This document shows, in pieces, positions 35,903-44,401 of a stretch of 64,000 nt of DNA. The position numbers and the translations under genes were made by a program. How positions within the stretch are numbered: the stretch's first letter is position 1; each line of letters begins with the position of its first letter. Source of the stretch: Hyphomicrobiales bacterium. Its GTDB lineage: Bacteria > Pseudomonadota > Alphaproteobacteria > Rhizobiales > Phreatobacteraceae. The stretch lies in NCBI GenBank assembly GCA_017304475.1, contig JAFKKV010000009.1:248001-312000 (forward strand), in the 5' to 3' direction. The notes under the pieces were generated by a model. It saw only the letters and a program-made list of their open reading frames with translations. It was not told where the DNA came from and ran no database searches.

Positions 35903-35950
35903 GATCCCGTTCCTGGTCCCTGAAGGCTCGAGGCTTGTTGCAAAACAAAA

Positions 35951-35974
35951 ACGCCCGCGGATATCCGCAGGCGT
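35951..35974 (-). terminator. Rho-independent terminator downstream of infC
   Basis: A 12-nt inverted repeat, ACGCCCGCGGAT / ATCCGCAGGCGT, with one C-A mismatch. On the left it is flanked by CAAAACAAAA, which gives a T-rich tail on the minus strand, and on the right by TCTTT. It lies about 100 nt beyond the infC stop and before the aldolase-like gene, so it most likely ends infC transcription. Confidence 0.72.
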
Positions 35975-36077
35975 CTTTATGGCGCTCGGGCGCCGTGCAG
36001 TCGATGCGCTCGCCGCGCAAATCAGTCCGGCGCGGCGCCCGGGATCTCCGACCTCGGGCCAGCGCGACCGCGGGCGC

Positions 36078-36614
<537 letters not shown>

Positions 36615-36617
<3 letters not shown>

Positions 36618-36632
36618 GGGGACATCTCCTCT
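36615..36632 (-). promoter_or_regulatory. Ribosome-binding site and rare ATT start of infC
   Basis: On the minus strand AGAGGAGAT (36624-36632) is followed after GTCCCC by ATT (36615-36617). No ATG, GTG or TTG stands at the right distance from this strong Shine-Dalgarno sequence. This indicates AUU initiation as in enterobacterial infC. Confidence 0.75.
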
Positions 36633-36743
36633 GATGTTGCAAGGTGCCGGACGCTGGGTCGATCGGCGGTTCCCGTTCGGGAACGACGCAGGATCAACGG
36701 AGCATCCGGAAGGACGGGAAGATCGGTAGAATTGCCGCGGAAG

Positions 36744-37964
36744 TCAATGGTTCCCGGCGATTTTAGCGCGGCCCCGGACAATCAGCAGCCGGCGATAGAC
36801 GCCAAGCAGGTCTTCCTGCATGCGCCCGCGCGAAAACCGCACCGCATGGGCGCGTGCGCGCTGCGCCATCGCCGCGTGCTCGCCGCGGCCGAGCGACAGC
36901 CCGGCGCCGATGCCCTCGGCGAGCGCCAGGGGATCGCCGGGCGCGACGCGGAAGCCGACACGATCGGCCGCGCCGACGCCCGGCGGGGCCGGCACCACCT
37001 CCGGCAAGGCACCGTCATCCGAGACGATCGCCGGCAGCCCCATGGCGATCGCCTCGATGGCGTTGCGGCCGACCGCTTCCGGCTCGGTCGAGGCGACCAC
37101 CGCGAGATCGGCCGCCACCAGCGCACAGGCCCCGGCATCGGCCGAACCGACCAGGCGGACGATGCCGTCCAGGCCCTGGGCCTGGATGCGCTGCTCCAGC
37201 CGGGCCCGATAATCGGCCCGCTCGATGCCCTCGCAGGCCAGCACGAAGACGGTTTCGGTGAGGCCGCCATTGACCAGCAGGCGCACCGCGTCGATCACCA
37301 CCATCTGGCCCTTGGCGGGATCGAGCCGGGCCTGATGGACCACCACCCGGCCGGAGCCGGTCAGCCCGGCGGCGAGCCGGAAGCCGACGCTCGCCTCGCG
37401 CGGCACCCGCGCCGGCTCGAAACCGGAGAGGTCGAGCCCGGGCGAGACCGCAGCCAGGCGCTGGGCATCGACGCCATGGGCGGCGCCGATGCGGCCGGCG
37501 AGATAGGACGAGCCGGCGAGCACGGCGTCGCCGCGGGCGAGCGACCAGCTGGCGATGGCCGGCAACCGGGAGGTGGCATCGGGCGAAGTGTGGAAGCTGG
37601 TGATGAACGGCCGGCGTGCCAGCCGGGTCGCCCCGTGCGCGCTCCAGGCCGGGCCGCGGGCATGGGCGTGAACGAGATCGACGGCCTCGCGGCCGATCAG
37701 TCCCGACAGCGTCGCGGCATTGCGCACCAGGCCGACCGGACTGCGCGTCCTGGCGTCAAGCGGGATCCATTCGCCGCCGGCGGCCTGCAACTCGCCGATC
37801 AGCGGGCCCTTTTCCGCGGCGACGAGCGCGCGCGCGCCGGCGCGGCCGAGCGCGGCGGCGATCGCCAGCACCAGCCGCGAGACGCGCCCGCCGTCGAGCG
37901 CCGGCAGCACCTGCAGCACGGTGCGGCCTTCGAGACCCGGCTCTTGCGGACTGGCGTCGCGCAT
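36744..37964 (-). CDS. GT4-family glycosyltransferase
   Basis: A 406-residue GT-B-fold protein. The N-terminal domain has TVLQVLPALDGGRVSRLVL and HAHARGPAWSAH. The C-terminal nucleotide-sugar site has VVVHQARLDPAKGQMVVIDA, VRLVGSADAG and STEPEAVGRNAIEAIAMGLP (the EX7E motif: E...E). The start MRDASPQEPG at 37964 is preferred, as an upstream extension runs into the promoter of the divergent hydrolase. Probably a mannosyl- or glucosyltransferase of lipopolysaccharide or exopolysaccharide synthesis; no other glycan genes adjoin except the GT2 at 31.8 kb. infC follows 126 nt downstream on the same strand. Confidence 0.92.
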   Translation of the reverse strand: MRDASPQEPGLEGRTVLQVLPALDGGRVSRLVLAIAAALGRAGARALVAAEKGPLIGELQAAGGEWIPLDARTRSPVGLVRNAATLSGLIGREAVDLVHAHARGPAWSAHGATRLARRPFITSFHTSPDATSRLPAIASWSLARGDAVLAGSSYLAGRIGAAHGVDAQRLAAVSPGLDLSGFEPARVPREASVGFRLAAGLTGSGRVVVHQARLDPAKGQMVVIDAVRLLVNGGLTETVFVLACEGIERADYRARLEQRIQAQGLDGIVRLVGSADAGACALVAADLAVVASTEPEAVGRNAIEAIAMGLPAIVSDDGALPEVVPAPPGVGAADRVGFRVAPGDPLALAEGIGAGLSLGRGEHAAMAQRARAHAVRFSRGRMQEDLLGVYRRLLIVRGRAKIAGNH

Positions 37965-38026
37965 CGCTCTTTCCCAGCACGGCCCGGACAGGTAGGACCA
38001 CAAGCGAATCGTAAAGGACGAGTGTG

Positions 38027-38791
38027 ATGCCGAGCTTACCCGATCCGCAATTCCTCAGCGTCGGCCACGCGGACGCAGCCCGCCAGATCGCCTATCGGCG
38101 GATCGAGGGCGCCGGGCCGACCATTGTCTGGCTCGGCGGGTTCAAATCCGACATGAGCGGCACCAAGGCGGAGGCGCTGGCCGCCTTCGCCGCGGCGACC
38201 GACCGCGCCTTTCTGCGCTTCGACTATTCCGGCCACGGCGAATCACCCGGCCTGTTCGAGGACGGCACCATCAGCCGCTGGGCCGAGGAGGCCGCCGCGA
38301 TCGTCGCGCTGGCGGGCGAGGCGCCGATCCTTGTGGGTTCGTCGATGGGCGGCTGGATCGCGCTGCTGGTGACCCGGCAACTCGCCCGGCCGGCCGGCGG
38401 CATGGTGCTGATCGCGCCGGCGCCCGATTTCACCGAGGCGCTGATGTGGAAGGCCTTTCCGGAAGCGGTGAAGCGGCAGATCGAGACCGAGGGACAATGG
38501 GTCCGGCCGTCGCCCTATGATGCCGGCGGCTATCCGATCACCCGCGCGCTGATCGAGGACGGCCGCAAGAACCTGGTGCTGGGCGGCCTCATCGAGACCG
38601 GCTGCCCGGTGCATGTGCTGCAGGGCATGCAGGATGAGGACGTGCCGTGGCAGCATGCCATGGACATGGTGGCGCGAATCGCGCGCGATGACGTCGTGGT
38701 GACCCTGGTCAAGGACGGCGACCACCGGCTGTCCCGGCCCGAGGACATCACGCGCCTGACCGAGGCGGTCGCGGCCATGGCCGGTGGCTGA
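38027..38791 (+). CDS. Alpha/beta hydrolase, carboxylesterase-like
   Basis: A 254-residue soluble hydrolase with VWLGGFKSDMSG (oxyanion region), RFDYSGHGES, nucleophile elbow GSSMGG (S106), acid in LQGMQDEDVPW and His in KDGDHRLS. This pattern matches alphaproteobacterial hydrolases annotated as YqiA/YcjY-like or palmitoyl-thioesterase ABHD10-like. AAGGA lies 8 nt before the ATG at 38027; a GTG codon immediately precedes it. It is divergent from the GT4 gene. Confidence 0.9.
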   Translation: MPSLPDPQFLSVGHADAARQIAYRRIEGAGPTIVWLGGFKSDMSGTKAEALAAFAAATDRAFLRFDYSGHGESPGLFEDGTISRWAEEAAAIVALAGEAPILVGSSMGGWIALLVTRQLARPAGGMVLIAPAPDFTEALMWKAFPEAVKRQIETEGQWVRPSPYDAGGYPITRALIEDGRKNLVLGGLIETGCPVHVLQGMQDEDVPWQHAMDMVARIARDDVVVTLVKDGDHRLSRPEDITRLTEAVAAMAGG

Positions 38792-38798
38792 CGGCCTC

Positions 38799-38828
38799 TT
38801 GATTCTACGATCTGAGAATTGTATTCTC
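38799..38828 (+). promoter_or_regulatory. Promoter and palindrome of the XRE-cupin gene; likely leaderless mRNA
   Basis: A -35-like TTGATT (38799-38804), 17-nt spacer, and -10-like TATTCT (38822-38827) point to a start site about 7 nt on, which is the ATG at 38834 itself. No Shine-Dalgarno sequence is seen. The palindrome GAGAAT-TGT-ATTCTC (38814-38828) overlaps the -10, ideal for autorepression. Confidence 0.55.
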
Positions 38829-38833
38829 TGATC

Positions 38834-39409
38834 ATGGACAATGTCAGCGACCTTGACCAGGTTGTCGCCCAGCGGGTTCGCGAGCTGCGGGCTGCCAAGG
38901 GCTTTACTCTCGACCAGCTCGCCACCATATCCGGTGTGTCGCGCGCCATGATCTCCAGGATCGAGCGCGCCGAGGCCAGCGCCACCGCGGTGCTGCTGGT
39001 CAAGCTGGGCGGCGCCCTGGGCGTGACGCTCGCAGCCCTGTTCGAACAGGACGAACCACGCCGGGAGGCGGTGCGCCGCGCCGCCGACAGTCCGGTGCGG
39101 GTCGATCCCGAGACGGGTTATACGCGGCGCAACGTCGCCCCGCGGGGTGCGTCCAGCACGGACATTGTCGAGGTCATGCTGCCGGCCGGCGCCAGGGTTG
39201 CCTATGACAACCTCGTCACCGTGCCGGCCGAGCAATTCGTCTGGGTGTTCGAGGGCGTCCTGACGCTCACGACCGACGGGCTGACCACCGAGCTCGGCTC
39301 CGGCGACTGCCGGGTCATGCGGCTCGACGAACCGCTCGTTTTTGAAAACCGCGGTGACCAGCCGGCGCGTTATGCGGTGGTGCTGGTCCCCGATGGAGGT
39401 CGCCGATGA
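38834..39409 (+). CDS. XRE-family regulator with C-terminal cupin domain
   Basis: A 191-residue protein. An N-terminal helix-turn-helix (residues 12-66: VRELRAAKGFTLDQLATISG, VSRAMISRIERAEASATA) is joined to a C-terminal cupin barrel (ASSTDIVEVMLPAGARVAYD, VWVFEGVLTLTTDG, SGDCRVM, FENRGDQPARYAVVL). Such XRE-cupin proteins sense small ligands in the cupin. It overlaps the next gene by 4 nt (ATGA), so regulator and acetyltransferase are made together. A palindrome overlaps its promoter. Confidence 0.93.
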   Translation: MDNVSDLDQVVAQRVRELRAAKGFTLDQLATISGVSRAMISRIERAEASATAVLLVKLGGALGVTLAALFEQDEPRREAVRRAADSPVRVDPETGYTRRNVAPRGASSTDIVEVMLPAGARVAYDNLVTVPAEQFVWVFEGVLTLTTDGLTTELGSGDCRVMRLDEPLVFENRGDQPARYAVVLVPDGGRR

Positions 39410-40437
39410 TTCGCATCGAAGTTCTCGACGCTGAGGCGGCGCGACGGAATGTGCCGGCGCTGGCCGGGGTCCTGGTCGATTGTGTCGCCCGCGGCGCATC
39501 GGTCAGCTTCATGAACCCCTATGGCCAGGCCGATGCCGAAGCCTTTTTCCATGGCATAGCCGACAAGGTCGCCAAGGCCGAACTGGTGCTCATCGCGGCC
39601 TTTCTCGACGACCGCATCGTCGGCACGGCGCAGCTCGGCCTCGACATGCCGCCGAACCAGCCGCATCGCGCCGAGGTGCGCAAGATGCTCGTCCATCACG
39701 ACGGCCGGCGCCAGGGCATTGCCGGCGCCATGCTGCAGCGGCTGGAGGACGAGGCGCGCGCGCTCGGGCGCAGCCTCCTGATCCTCGACACGTCAAACGA
39801 TCAGGCGATCCGGGTCTATGAGCGCGCCGGCTGGCAGCGCTGCGGCTTCGTCGCCGACTATGCGCTGTGGCCCGATGGCGGTTTTTGCGACAGCACCTTC
39901 TTCGTCAAGATGCTGGAACCGGAGCGGCCGGCGCGGGCTTCCAGCGTGACCGTTCGCGATGCCCGCGAGGAGGATCTTCCGGCGATCCTCGCCATTCTCA
40001 ACGACGCCATCGTCAACACCACGGCGGTCTGGACCGACGCCCCGGTGGATCTCGAAAGCCGGCGCGTCTGGTGGCGCGAGCGGGTGGAGGCCGGCCATCC
40101 GGTGCTGGTCGCGGTCGATGGCGGGCAGGTGGTCGGGTTCGGATCCTATATCCAGTTCCGCGCCTGGGAGGGTTATCGCGACGCGGTCGAACATTCCATC
40201 TATGTCAGCCCCGACCGGCGCGGCGGCGGGGTCGGGGTCGCCATCGTCGATGCCCTGATCCTGCGCGCGAAAGCCCAGGGCAAACATATGATCATCGGCG
40301 GCATCGAGGGCTCGAACCGCGCCTCGCTGAAGCTGCACCGGCGCGCCGGCTTCACCGAAGTCGGCCGGATGTACGAGGTCGGCACCAAGTTCGGCCGCCG
40401 GCTCGATCTGGTGTTCATGCAGAAGCGGCTGTCCTGA
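39406..40437 (+). CDS. Tandem GNAT acetyltransferase (two domains)
   Basis: A 343-residue fusion of two GNAT domains. Domain 1 (about 1-165) has the acetyl-CoA loop in RKMLVHHDGRRQGIAGAMLQ and the late RVYERAGWQRCG. Domain 2 (about 175-343) resembles phosphinothricin/methionine-sulfone acetyltransferases: VRDAREEDLPAILAILNDAI, SIYVSPDRRGGGVGVAIVDA, KLHRRAGFTEVG. Both CoA-binding R/Q-x-x-G-x-G/A loops look intact. The ATG overlaps the regulator's stop. Possible roles are antibiotic or amino-acid-analogue detoxification; the substrate is unknown. Confidence 0.92.
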   Translation: MIRIEVLDAEAARRNVPALAGVLVDCVARGASVSFMNPYGQADAEAFFHGIADKVAKAELVLIAAFLDDRIVGTAQLGLDMPPNQPHRAEVRKMLVHHDGRRQGIAGAMLQRLEDEARALGRSLLILDTSNDQAIRVYERAGWQRCGFVADYALWPDGGFCDSTFFVKMLEPERPARASSVTVRDAREEDLPAILAILNDAIVNTTAVWTDAPVDLESRRVWWRERVEAGHPVLVAVDGGQVVGFGSYIQFRAWEGYRDAVEHSIYVSPDRRGGGVGVAIVDALILRAKAQGKHMIIGGIEGSNRASLKLHRRAGFTEVGRMYEVGTKFGRRLDLVFMQKRLS

Positions 40438-40441
40438 AGGC

Positions 40442-41179
40442 TCAGGACGTGCCGTAGCGATGCAGATGCGCGCCATTGGCACGCAGCCAGGCCTTGGCCG
40501 CCTCCAGGCCCGGGCAGAGATCCCGGACAATGCGCCAGAAGCGCGCCGAATGATTCATCTCGCGCAGATGCGCCACTTCATGCGCCGCCAGATAGTCGAG
40601 CACGAAGGGCGGCGCGAGGATCAGCCGCCAGGAATAATTGATCGCCCCGGTCGACGAGCATGAGCCCCAGCGGCTCGACTGGTCGCGCATGGTGATGCGC
40701 GTCACCTTGACGCCGAGCGCCTCGGCATAACGGCGGGTGGCCGTTTCCAGGTCCTTCTTCGCCTCGCGCTTGAGGTAGTCCTGCACCCGGCGCGCCACGA
40801 AGGCCTCGTCGCCGGCGACATGGATCTCGTCGTTCTCGACCCAGACCGTGCCGCGCCGGTCGGCGCGATGAACCACTTCATGGGCGACTCCCCGGAGCGG
40901 CACGACGGCGCCGGGCGTGAAGTCGAGCCCGTCGGGAATGCGGCTGAGCCGGGCGGCGATCCAGCCGCCATGGCGCTCGGCGAAGGCCGAGGCATCGGCA
41001 AAGCGCGCGCGCGGCGGCATGGTCAGTACGGCATCCCGGCTCGCCGCGCGCACCCTGAGCGTGAAACGACGCGCCTGCGCCATGCGCCGCACCGCGACCC
41101 GATAGGCGACACCCTCGTGATGGACGGTGATCGTCTCGGGTTCGGGTTCGCGCTGGAACAGGCGGCGAATGATCGACAT
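40442..41179 (-). CDS. YgjP-like zinc metallopeptidase (M48/SprT-like)
   Basis: A 245-residue protein. The metal site is HEVAH with the distal HLREMNHS; a preceding RWGSCSSTGAINYSWRLIL segment is characteristic of the YgjP/DUF45 family. The start MSIIRRLFQ at 41179 lacks a clear Shine-Dalgarno sequence but fits family length; an open-frame extension of 25 residues is unlikely. There is no signal peptide, so it is cytoplasmic. It is convergent with the GNAT gene (4-nt gap). Its substrate is unknown. Confidence 0.9.
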   Translation of the reverse strand: MSIIRRLFQREPEPETITVHHEGVAYRVAVRRMAQARRFTLRVRAASRDAVLTMPPRARFADASAFAERHGGWIAARLSRIPDGLDFTPGAVVPLRGVAHEVVHRADRRGTVWVENDEIHVAGDEAFVARRVQDYLKREAKKDLETATRRYAEALGVKVTRITMRDQSSRWGSCSSTGAINYSWRLILAPPFVLDYLAAHEVAHLREMNHSARFWRIVRDLCPGLEAAKAWLRANGAHLHRYGTS

Positions 41180-41322
41180 GGCCGGGAGATTAGCTGAGTC
41201 GGTGGGTCGAACGCCACATGGGACGACCCGGCCCGAAGGCCGGCCGGGCCGCATTATTCAGCCGGCCCGGGGCGTCGCACCCGCCGCTGCTCGAGGGCCG
41301 AGGGCCGGCCGAGGCGTGCCGG

Positions 41323-42675
41323 TCAATCCTTCTTGGCCGAATGGACCGCGCCCGAGGCCGCGCGGCCGCCGCGGATCATCTTGAGCGCGCCGGGCTTGGC
41401 GACCGGCTTCACGCTCGGCGCGGGTTCGGCGGCCTTGGCCTTGCGATAGGCATGGGTGCGCATGAAATCCATTACCCGCGGCGCGATCTCGGCGCGGAAG
41501 CGCGAGCCGTTGAACACGCCGTAATGGCCGACCGCCGGCTGCAGGTAATGGACCCGCATGTCCTCGGGAATGGACGTAGCGAGCCCATGGGCGGCAAGCG
41601 TCTGGCCGCCGCCGGTAATATCGTCGTTTTCGCCTTCGACGGTCATCAGCGCGACCCGCTTGATCGCCTTGGGATCGACCGGCTGGTCGCGGTGCATCAT
41701 GATGCCGCGCGGCAGGTGATGCTCGACGAACACCCGCTCGATCGTCTGCATGTAGAATTCGGCGGTCAGGTCCATGACCGACAGATATTCGTCGTAGAAC
41801 TCGCGATGCTTCTGGGCACCGTCGCCATCGCCCTTGACCAGGTTGCGGAAGAGATCGCGATGGGCGTCGACATGCCGGTCGAGATTCATCGTCATGAAGC
41901 CGGTCAGCTGCAGGAAGCCCGGATAGACCGGCCGCATCATGCCGGCATGGGGAAACGGCACCGTGGTGATGACGTTGCGCCGGAACCAGTCGGTGCCGCG
42001 CTCATGGGCGAGCTTGTTGACCGCGGTCGGGTTGGAACGCGTGTCGATCGGTCCGCCCATCAAGGTGAGCGTCGTCGGCACATAGGGGTCTTCCTCGGCC
42101 TCCATGCGCGCCACCGCCATGAACACCGGCACGGCCGGCTGGCAGACGCCGATCACATGGGTGTCGGGACCCAGCACGTGCAGCATGGAGATGATGTAGT
42201 CGACATAGTCGTCGAGATCGAACGGACCATCGCTCATCGGCACCATGCGCGCGTCGATCCAGTCGGTGATGAACACCTCGTGGCTCGGCAGGAACTCATC
42301 GACCGTGCCGCGCAGCAGCGTGGCGTAATGGCCCGACATCGGGGCGACGATCAGGACTTTCGGATCGGGCCGGTGGTTGCGCGGAATGGCCCGCTGGAAA
42401 TGGATCAGGTTGCAGAAGGGCCGGGACCACACGACCTTCTCGGTGACCGCGACACGCTCGCCGCCGACCAGCGCGGTCGGCAGGTTGAAGGCCGGCTTGC
42501 CATAGCGGCGGGTGGTACGCTCGAACACCTCGCAGGCCGCCGCCAGCTGCTTGCCGAACGGCGTATGCGACCAGGGATTGATCGGGTTCGACAAGGCGAG
42601 CTTGGTCGCATCGGCCATCGCGCGATAAGGCGACAGCATGGCATGCGTTGCTTCGTACCAATGATAAAGCGGCAC
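41323..42675 (-). CDS. phaZ: Intracellular poly(3-hydroxybutyrate) depolymerase
   Basis: A 450-residue PhaZ that degrades stored PHB granules. The nucleophile is a Cys in GVCQP (C178), as in Ralstonia-type intracellular depolymerases; other motifs are APMSGHYATLLRGTV, FITDWIDARMVP, LMGGPIDTRSNPTAVN and a late PAVGHYGVFNG with the catalytic His. The GTG start (42675) follows GGAGG by 8 nt and yields the usual N-terminus VPLYHWYEATHAMLSPYR; longer frames upstream are non-homologous. A Lys/Ala-rich C-terminal tail is present. It implies that the organism stores PHB. Confidence 0.95.
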   Translation of the reverse strand: MPLYHWYEATHAMLSPYRAMADATKLALSNPINPWSHTPFGKQLAAACEVFERTTRRYGKPAFNLPTALVGGERVAVTEKVVWSRPFCNLIHFQRAIPRNHRPDPKVLIVAPMSGHYATLLRGTVDEFLPSHEVFITDWIDARMVPMSDGPFDLDDYVDYIISMLHVLGPDTHVIGVCQPAVPVFMAVARMEAEEDPYVPTTLTLMGGPIDTRSNPTAVNKLAHERGTDWFRRNVITTVPFPHAGMMRPVYPGFLQLTGFMTMNLDRHVDAHRDLFRNLVKGDGDGAQKHREFYDEYLSVMDLTAEFYMQTIERVFVEHHLPRGIMMHRDQPVDPKAIKRVALMTVEGENDDITGGGQTLAAHGLATSIPEDMRVHYLQPAVGHYGVFNGSRFRAEIAPRVMDFMRTHAYRKAKAAEPAPSVKPVAKPGALKMIRGGRAASGAVHSAKKD

Positions 42676-42860
42676 TCGATATGCCTCCGAAAAGAGGGGC
42701 AGGGTCCCGATCCGGCTCAAGGATTGAACCGGCCGGCACGGCGCCACGATGGCGGCTTCACGCGGATTGACCCAACTTCTATTGCTGCGCTGCGGTAGTT
42801 TGTAATCTCTCTGACACAATGGAGGCAATCAGAGCACGGCTAACAAACTGTTAACTTTCG

Positions 42861-42884
42861 TCTGTCCGTGCTTATACGGACAGA
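42861..42884. terminator. Hairpin between the ABC permease and phaZ
   Basis: A 9-bp perfect stem, TCTGTCCGT (42861-42869) and ACGGACAGA (42876-42884), with a GCTTAT loop lies 31 nt beyond the stop of the minus-strand permease gene and upstream of phaZ. No long T-run follows. It is either a terminator of the exporter operon or a regulatory dyad for phaZ. Confidence 0.4.
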
Positions 42885-42915
42885 ACGTTCCCTGGATCGC
42901 CGCTTCCGGAAAATG

Positions 42916-43713
42916 TCATTCCCCGCCGGACAGAAGCGAGCCGGCGGCCCTGGCCTGGTTCAGAAGGAAGACGAAGGCCCAGGCCGCGGCCACCGCCCAG
43001 ACGATGTTCAGGAGCGTGGCGGCGGCGAGATAGTCGAGCCTCAGGACGCCATCAGCGAGCACGCCGCGCATGCCCTCGAAGACATAGGTCGGCGGCAGCG
43101 CGAGAGCCACCGGCTTCAGCCACCAGGGCAGCACGGCGAGCGGGTAATAGACGCAGCACAGCGGCCAGAACACGAACAGAATGGTCCAGGCCAGGCTCTC
43201 GGCGCCCAGGCCATGGCGCAGGATGAGGCCGGCGACCAGCAGCGCCACGGCCCAGCCGGTCATGATCAGGAGCGCGAAAAAGGCCACCAGCCCGATGCCG
43301 AGGCGCGCCATGTCGAAGCCGAAAAAAGCGATCGCCAGGATCACCGTCGGCACGAGCCCGACCATCAGCCGGACCAGGCTCATGACCATCAGCGCCACGA
43401 CGAATTCGACCGGGCGCAGCGGGCTCATCAAGAGATTGCCGAGATTGCGCGACCAGATCTCCTCGAGAAAGGAGATCGAAAAGCCGAGCTGGCCACGAAA
43501 CAGCACCTCCCAGAGCAGGAGGCCCGAGACCAGGGCGCCGGCGGCGAACAGCGTGCCGCTGGCGGTTTTCATGGCGTAGGTCTGCAGGAAACCCCAGGTC
43601 AGGAGGTTCAGGACCGGCCAATAGACCAGTTCGATCAGCCGCGGCCAGGACGATGCCAGGAGGTAGAAGTAGCGCAGGCACAGCGCGCCGACGCGGGCGA
43701 AGGAAAAGCTCAT
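42916..43713 (-). CDS. ABC-2-type transporter permease
   Basis: A 265-residue integral membrane protein with six predicted helices. ABC-2 features are the amphipathic start RVGALCLRYFYLLASSWPRL, FLEEIWSRNLGNLLMSPLRP, and the later VFWPLCCVYYPLAVLPWWLK and PPTYVFEGMRGVL signature. It pairs with the ATPase gene at 44.4-45.1 kb to form an exporter; the TrpF-like gene sits between them, with gaps of 10 nt and a 4-nt overlap. The substrate is unknown. The length fits a half-size permease that dimerises. Confidence 0.92.
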   Translation of the reverse strand: MSFSFARVGALCLRYFYLLASSWPRLIELVYWPVLNLLTWGFLQTYAMKTASGTLFAAGALVSGLLLWEVLFRGQLGFSISFLEEIWSRNLGNLLMSPLRPVEFVVALMVMSLVRLMVGLVPTVILAIAFFGFDMARLGIGLVAFFALLIMTGWAVALLVAGLILRHGLGAESLAWTILFVFWPLCCVYYPLAVLPWWLKPVALALPPTYVFEGMRGVLADGVLRLDYLAAATLLNIVWAVAAAWAFVFLLNQARAAGSLLSGGE

Positions 43714-43723
43714 GCCGCCGCCC

Positions 43724-44401
43724 TCATGCCGCGTCCCGCACGGCCTGCATGAAGGCGCTCAGCTTGGCCTGGTCGAGATGGCCCTCGGTGCGCACGCCCG
43801 AGCAGAGATCGAGCCCGAACGGCCTGACGTCTGCGATCGCCTGCCCGGCATTGTCGCCATTCAGGCCGCCGGCGAGGAAGACCGGCTTGGCGGTCCTGGC
43901 GACGAACTGGCGGCTGACCGCCCAGTCATGGGTGCGCCCGGTGCCGCCCAATTCGCGCATGGTTCCGCCGGGTTTGCCGGAATCGAGCAGGAAGGCATGG
44001 ATATAGGGCTCATAGGCCGGGATCAGCGCGAGCGCCTCGGGGCCCTCGACATGAATGACCTGGACGCGGCGCACCATCGGCAGCGCCACGGCGATGATCG
44101 CATGTTCGGCCGGGTCGATATGGTCGACGATCTGCACAGTATTGGTGCCGCAGGCGCGGATATGGTCGACGATATCGAGGCCGCGGACCCGGGAGGTCAA
44201 AAGGAAGCTGGCAATCGGCGGCGGCAGGTCGGTGGTTATGGCGCGGATCGTGGCGTCATCGACGATGCCGGGGCCGGACGGCATGGCCGCCACGAAGCCC
44301 AGGGCATCGGCGCCGGCGGCGATCGCCATGCGGGCCTCGGCCACCGAGGAGATGCAGCAGATCTTCACGCGCGGCCGGCTATTGCTCATACGGGTGTTCA
44401 T
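43724..44401 (-). CDS. TrpF-like (phosphoribosylanthranilate isomerase-like) TIM-barrel protein
   Basis: A 225-residue protein that follows the TrpF fold. The catalytic Cys is present in VKICCISS (C15), though the usual Gly after it is Cys; the catalytic Asp is in FLLDSGK (D140), followed by GGTGRTHDW and the phosphate site GGLNGDNAGQAI. Both key residues look intact. The neighbours are the ATPase and permease of an ABC exporter, not trp genes, with a 4-nt overlap and a 10-nt gap. It may be a paralogue with a different substrate. The canonical genomic trpF should be sought elsewhere. Confidence 0.85.
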   Translation of the reverse strand: MNTRMSNSRPRVKICCISSVAEARMAIAAGADALGFVAAMPSGPGIVDDATIRAITTDLPPPIASFLLTSRVRGLDIVDHIRACGTNTVQIVDHIDPAEHAIIAVALPMVRRVQVIHVEGPEALALIPAYEPYIHAFLLDSGKPGGTMRELGGTGRTHDWAVSRQFVARTAKPVFLAGGLNGDNAGQAIADVRPFGLDLCSGVRTEGHLDQAKLSAFMQAVRDAA

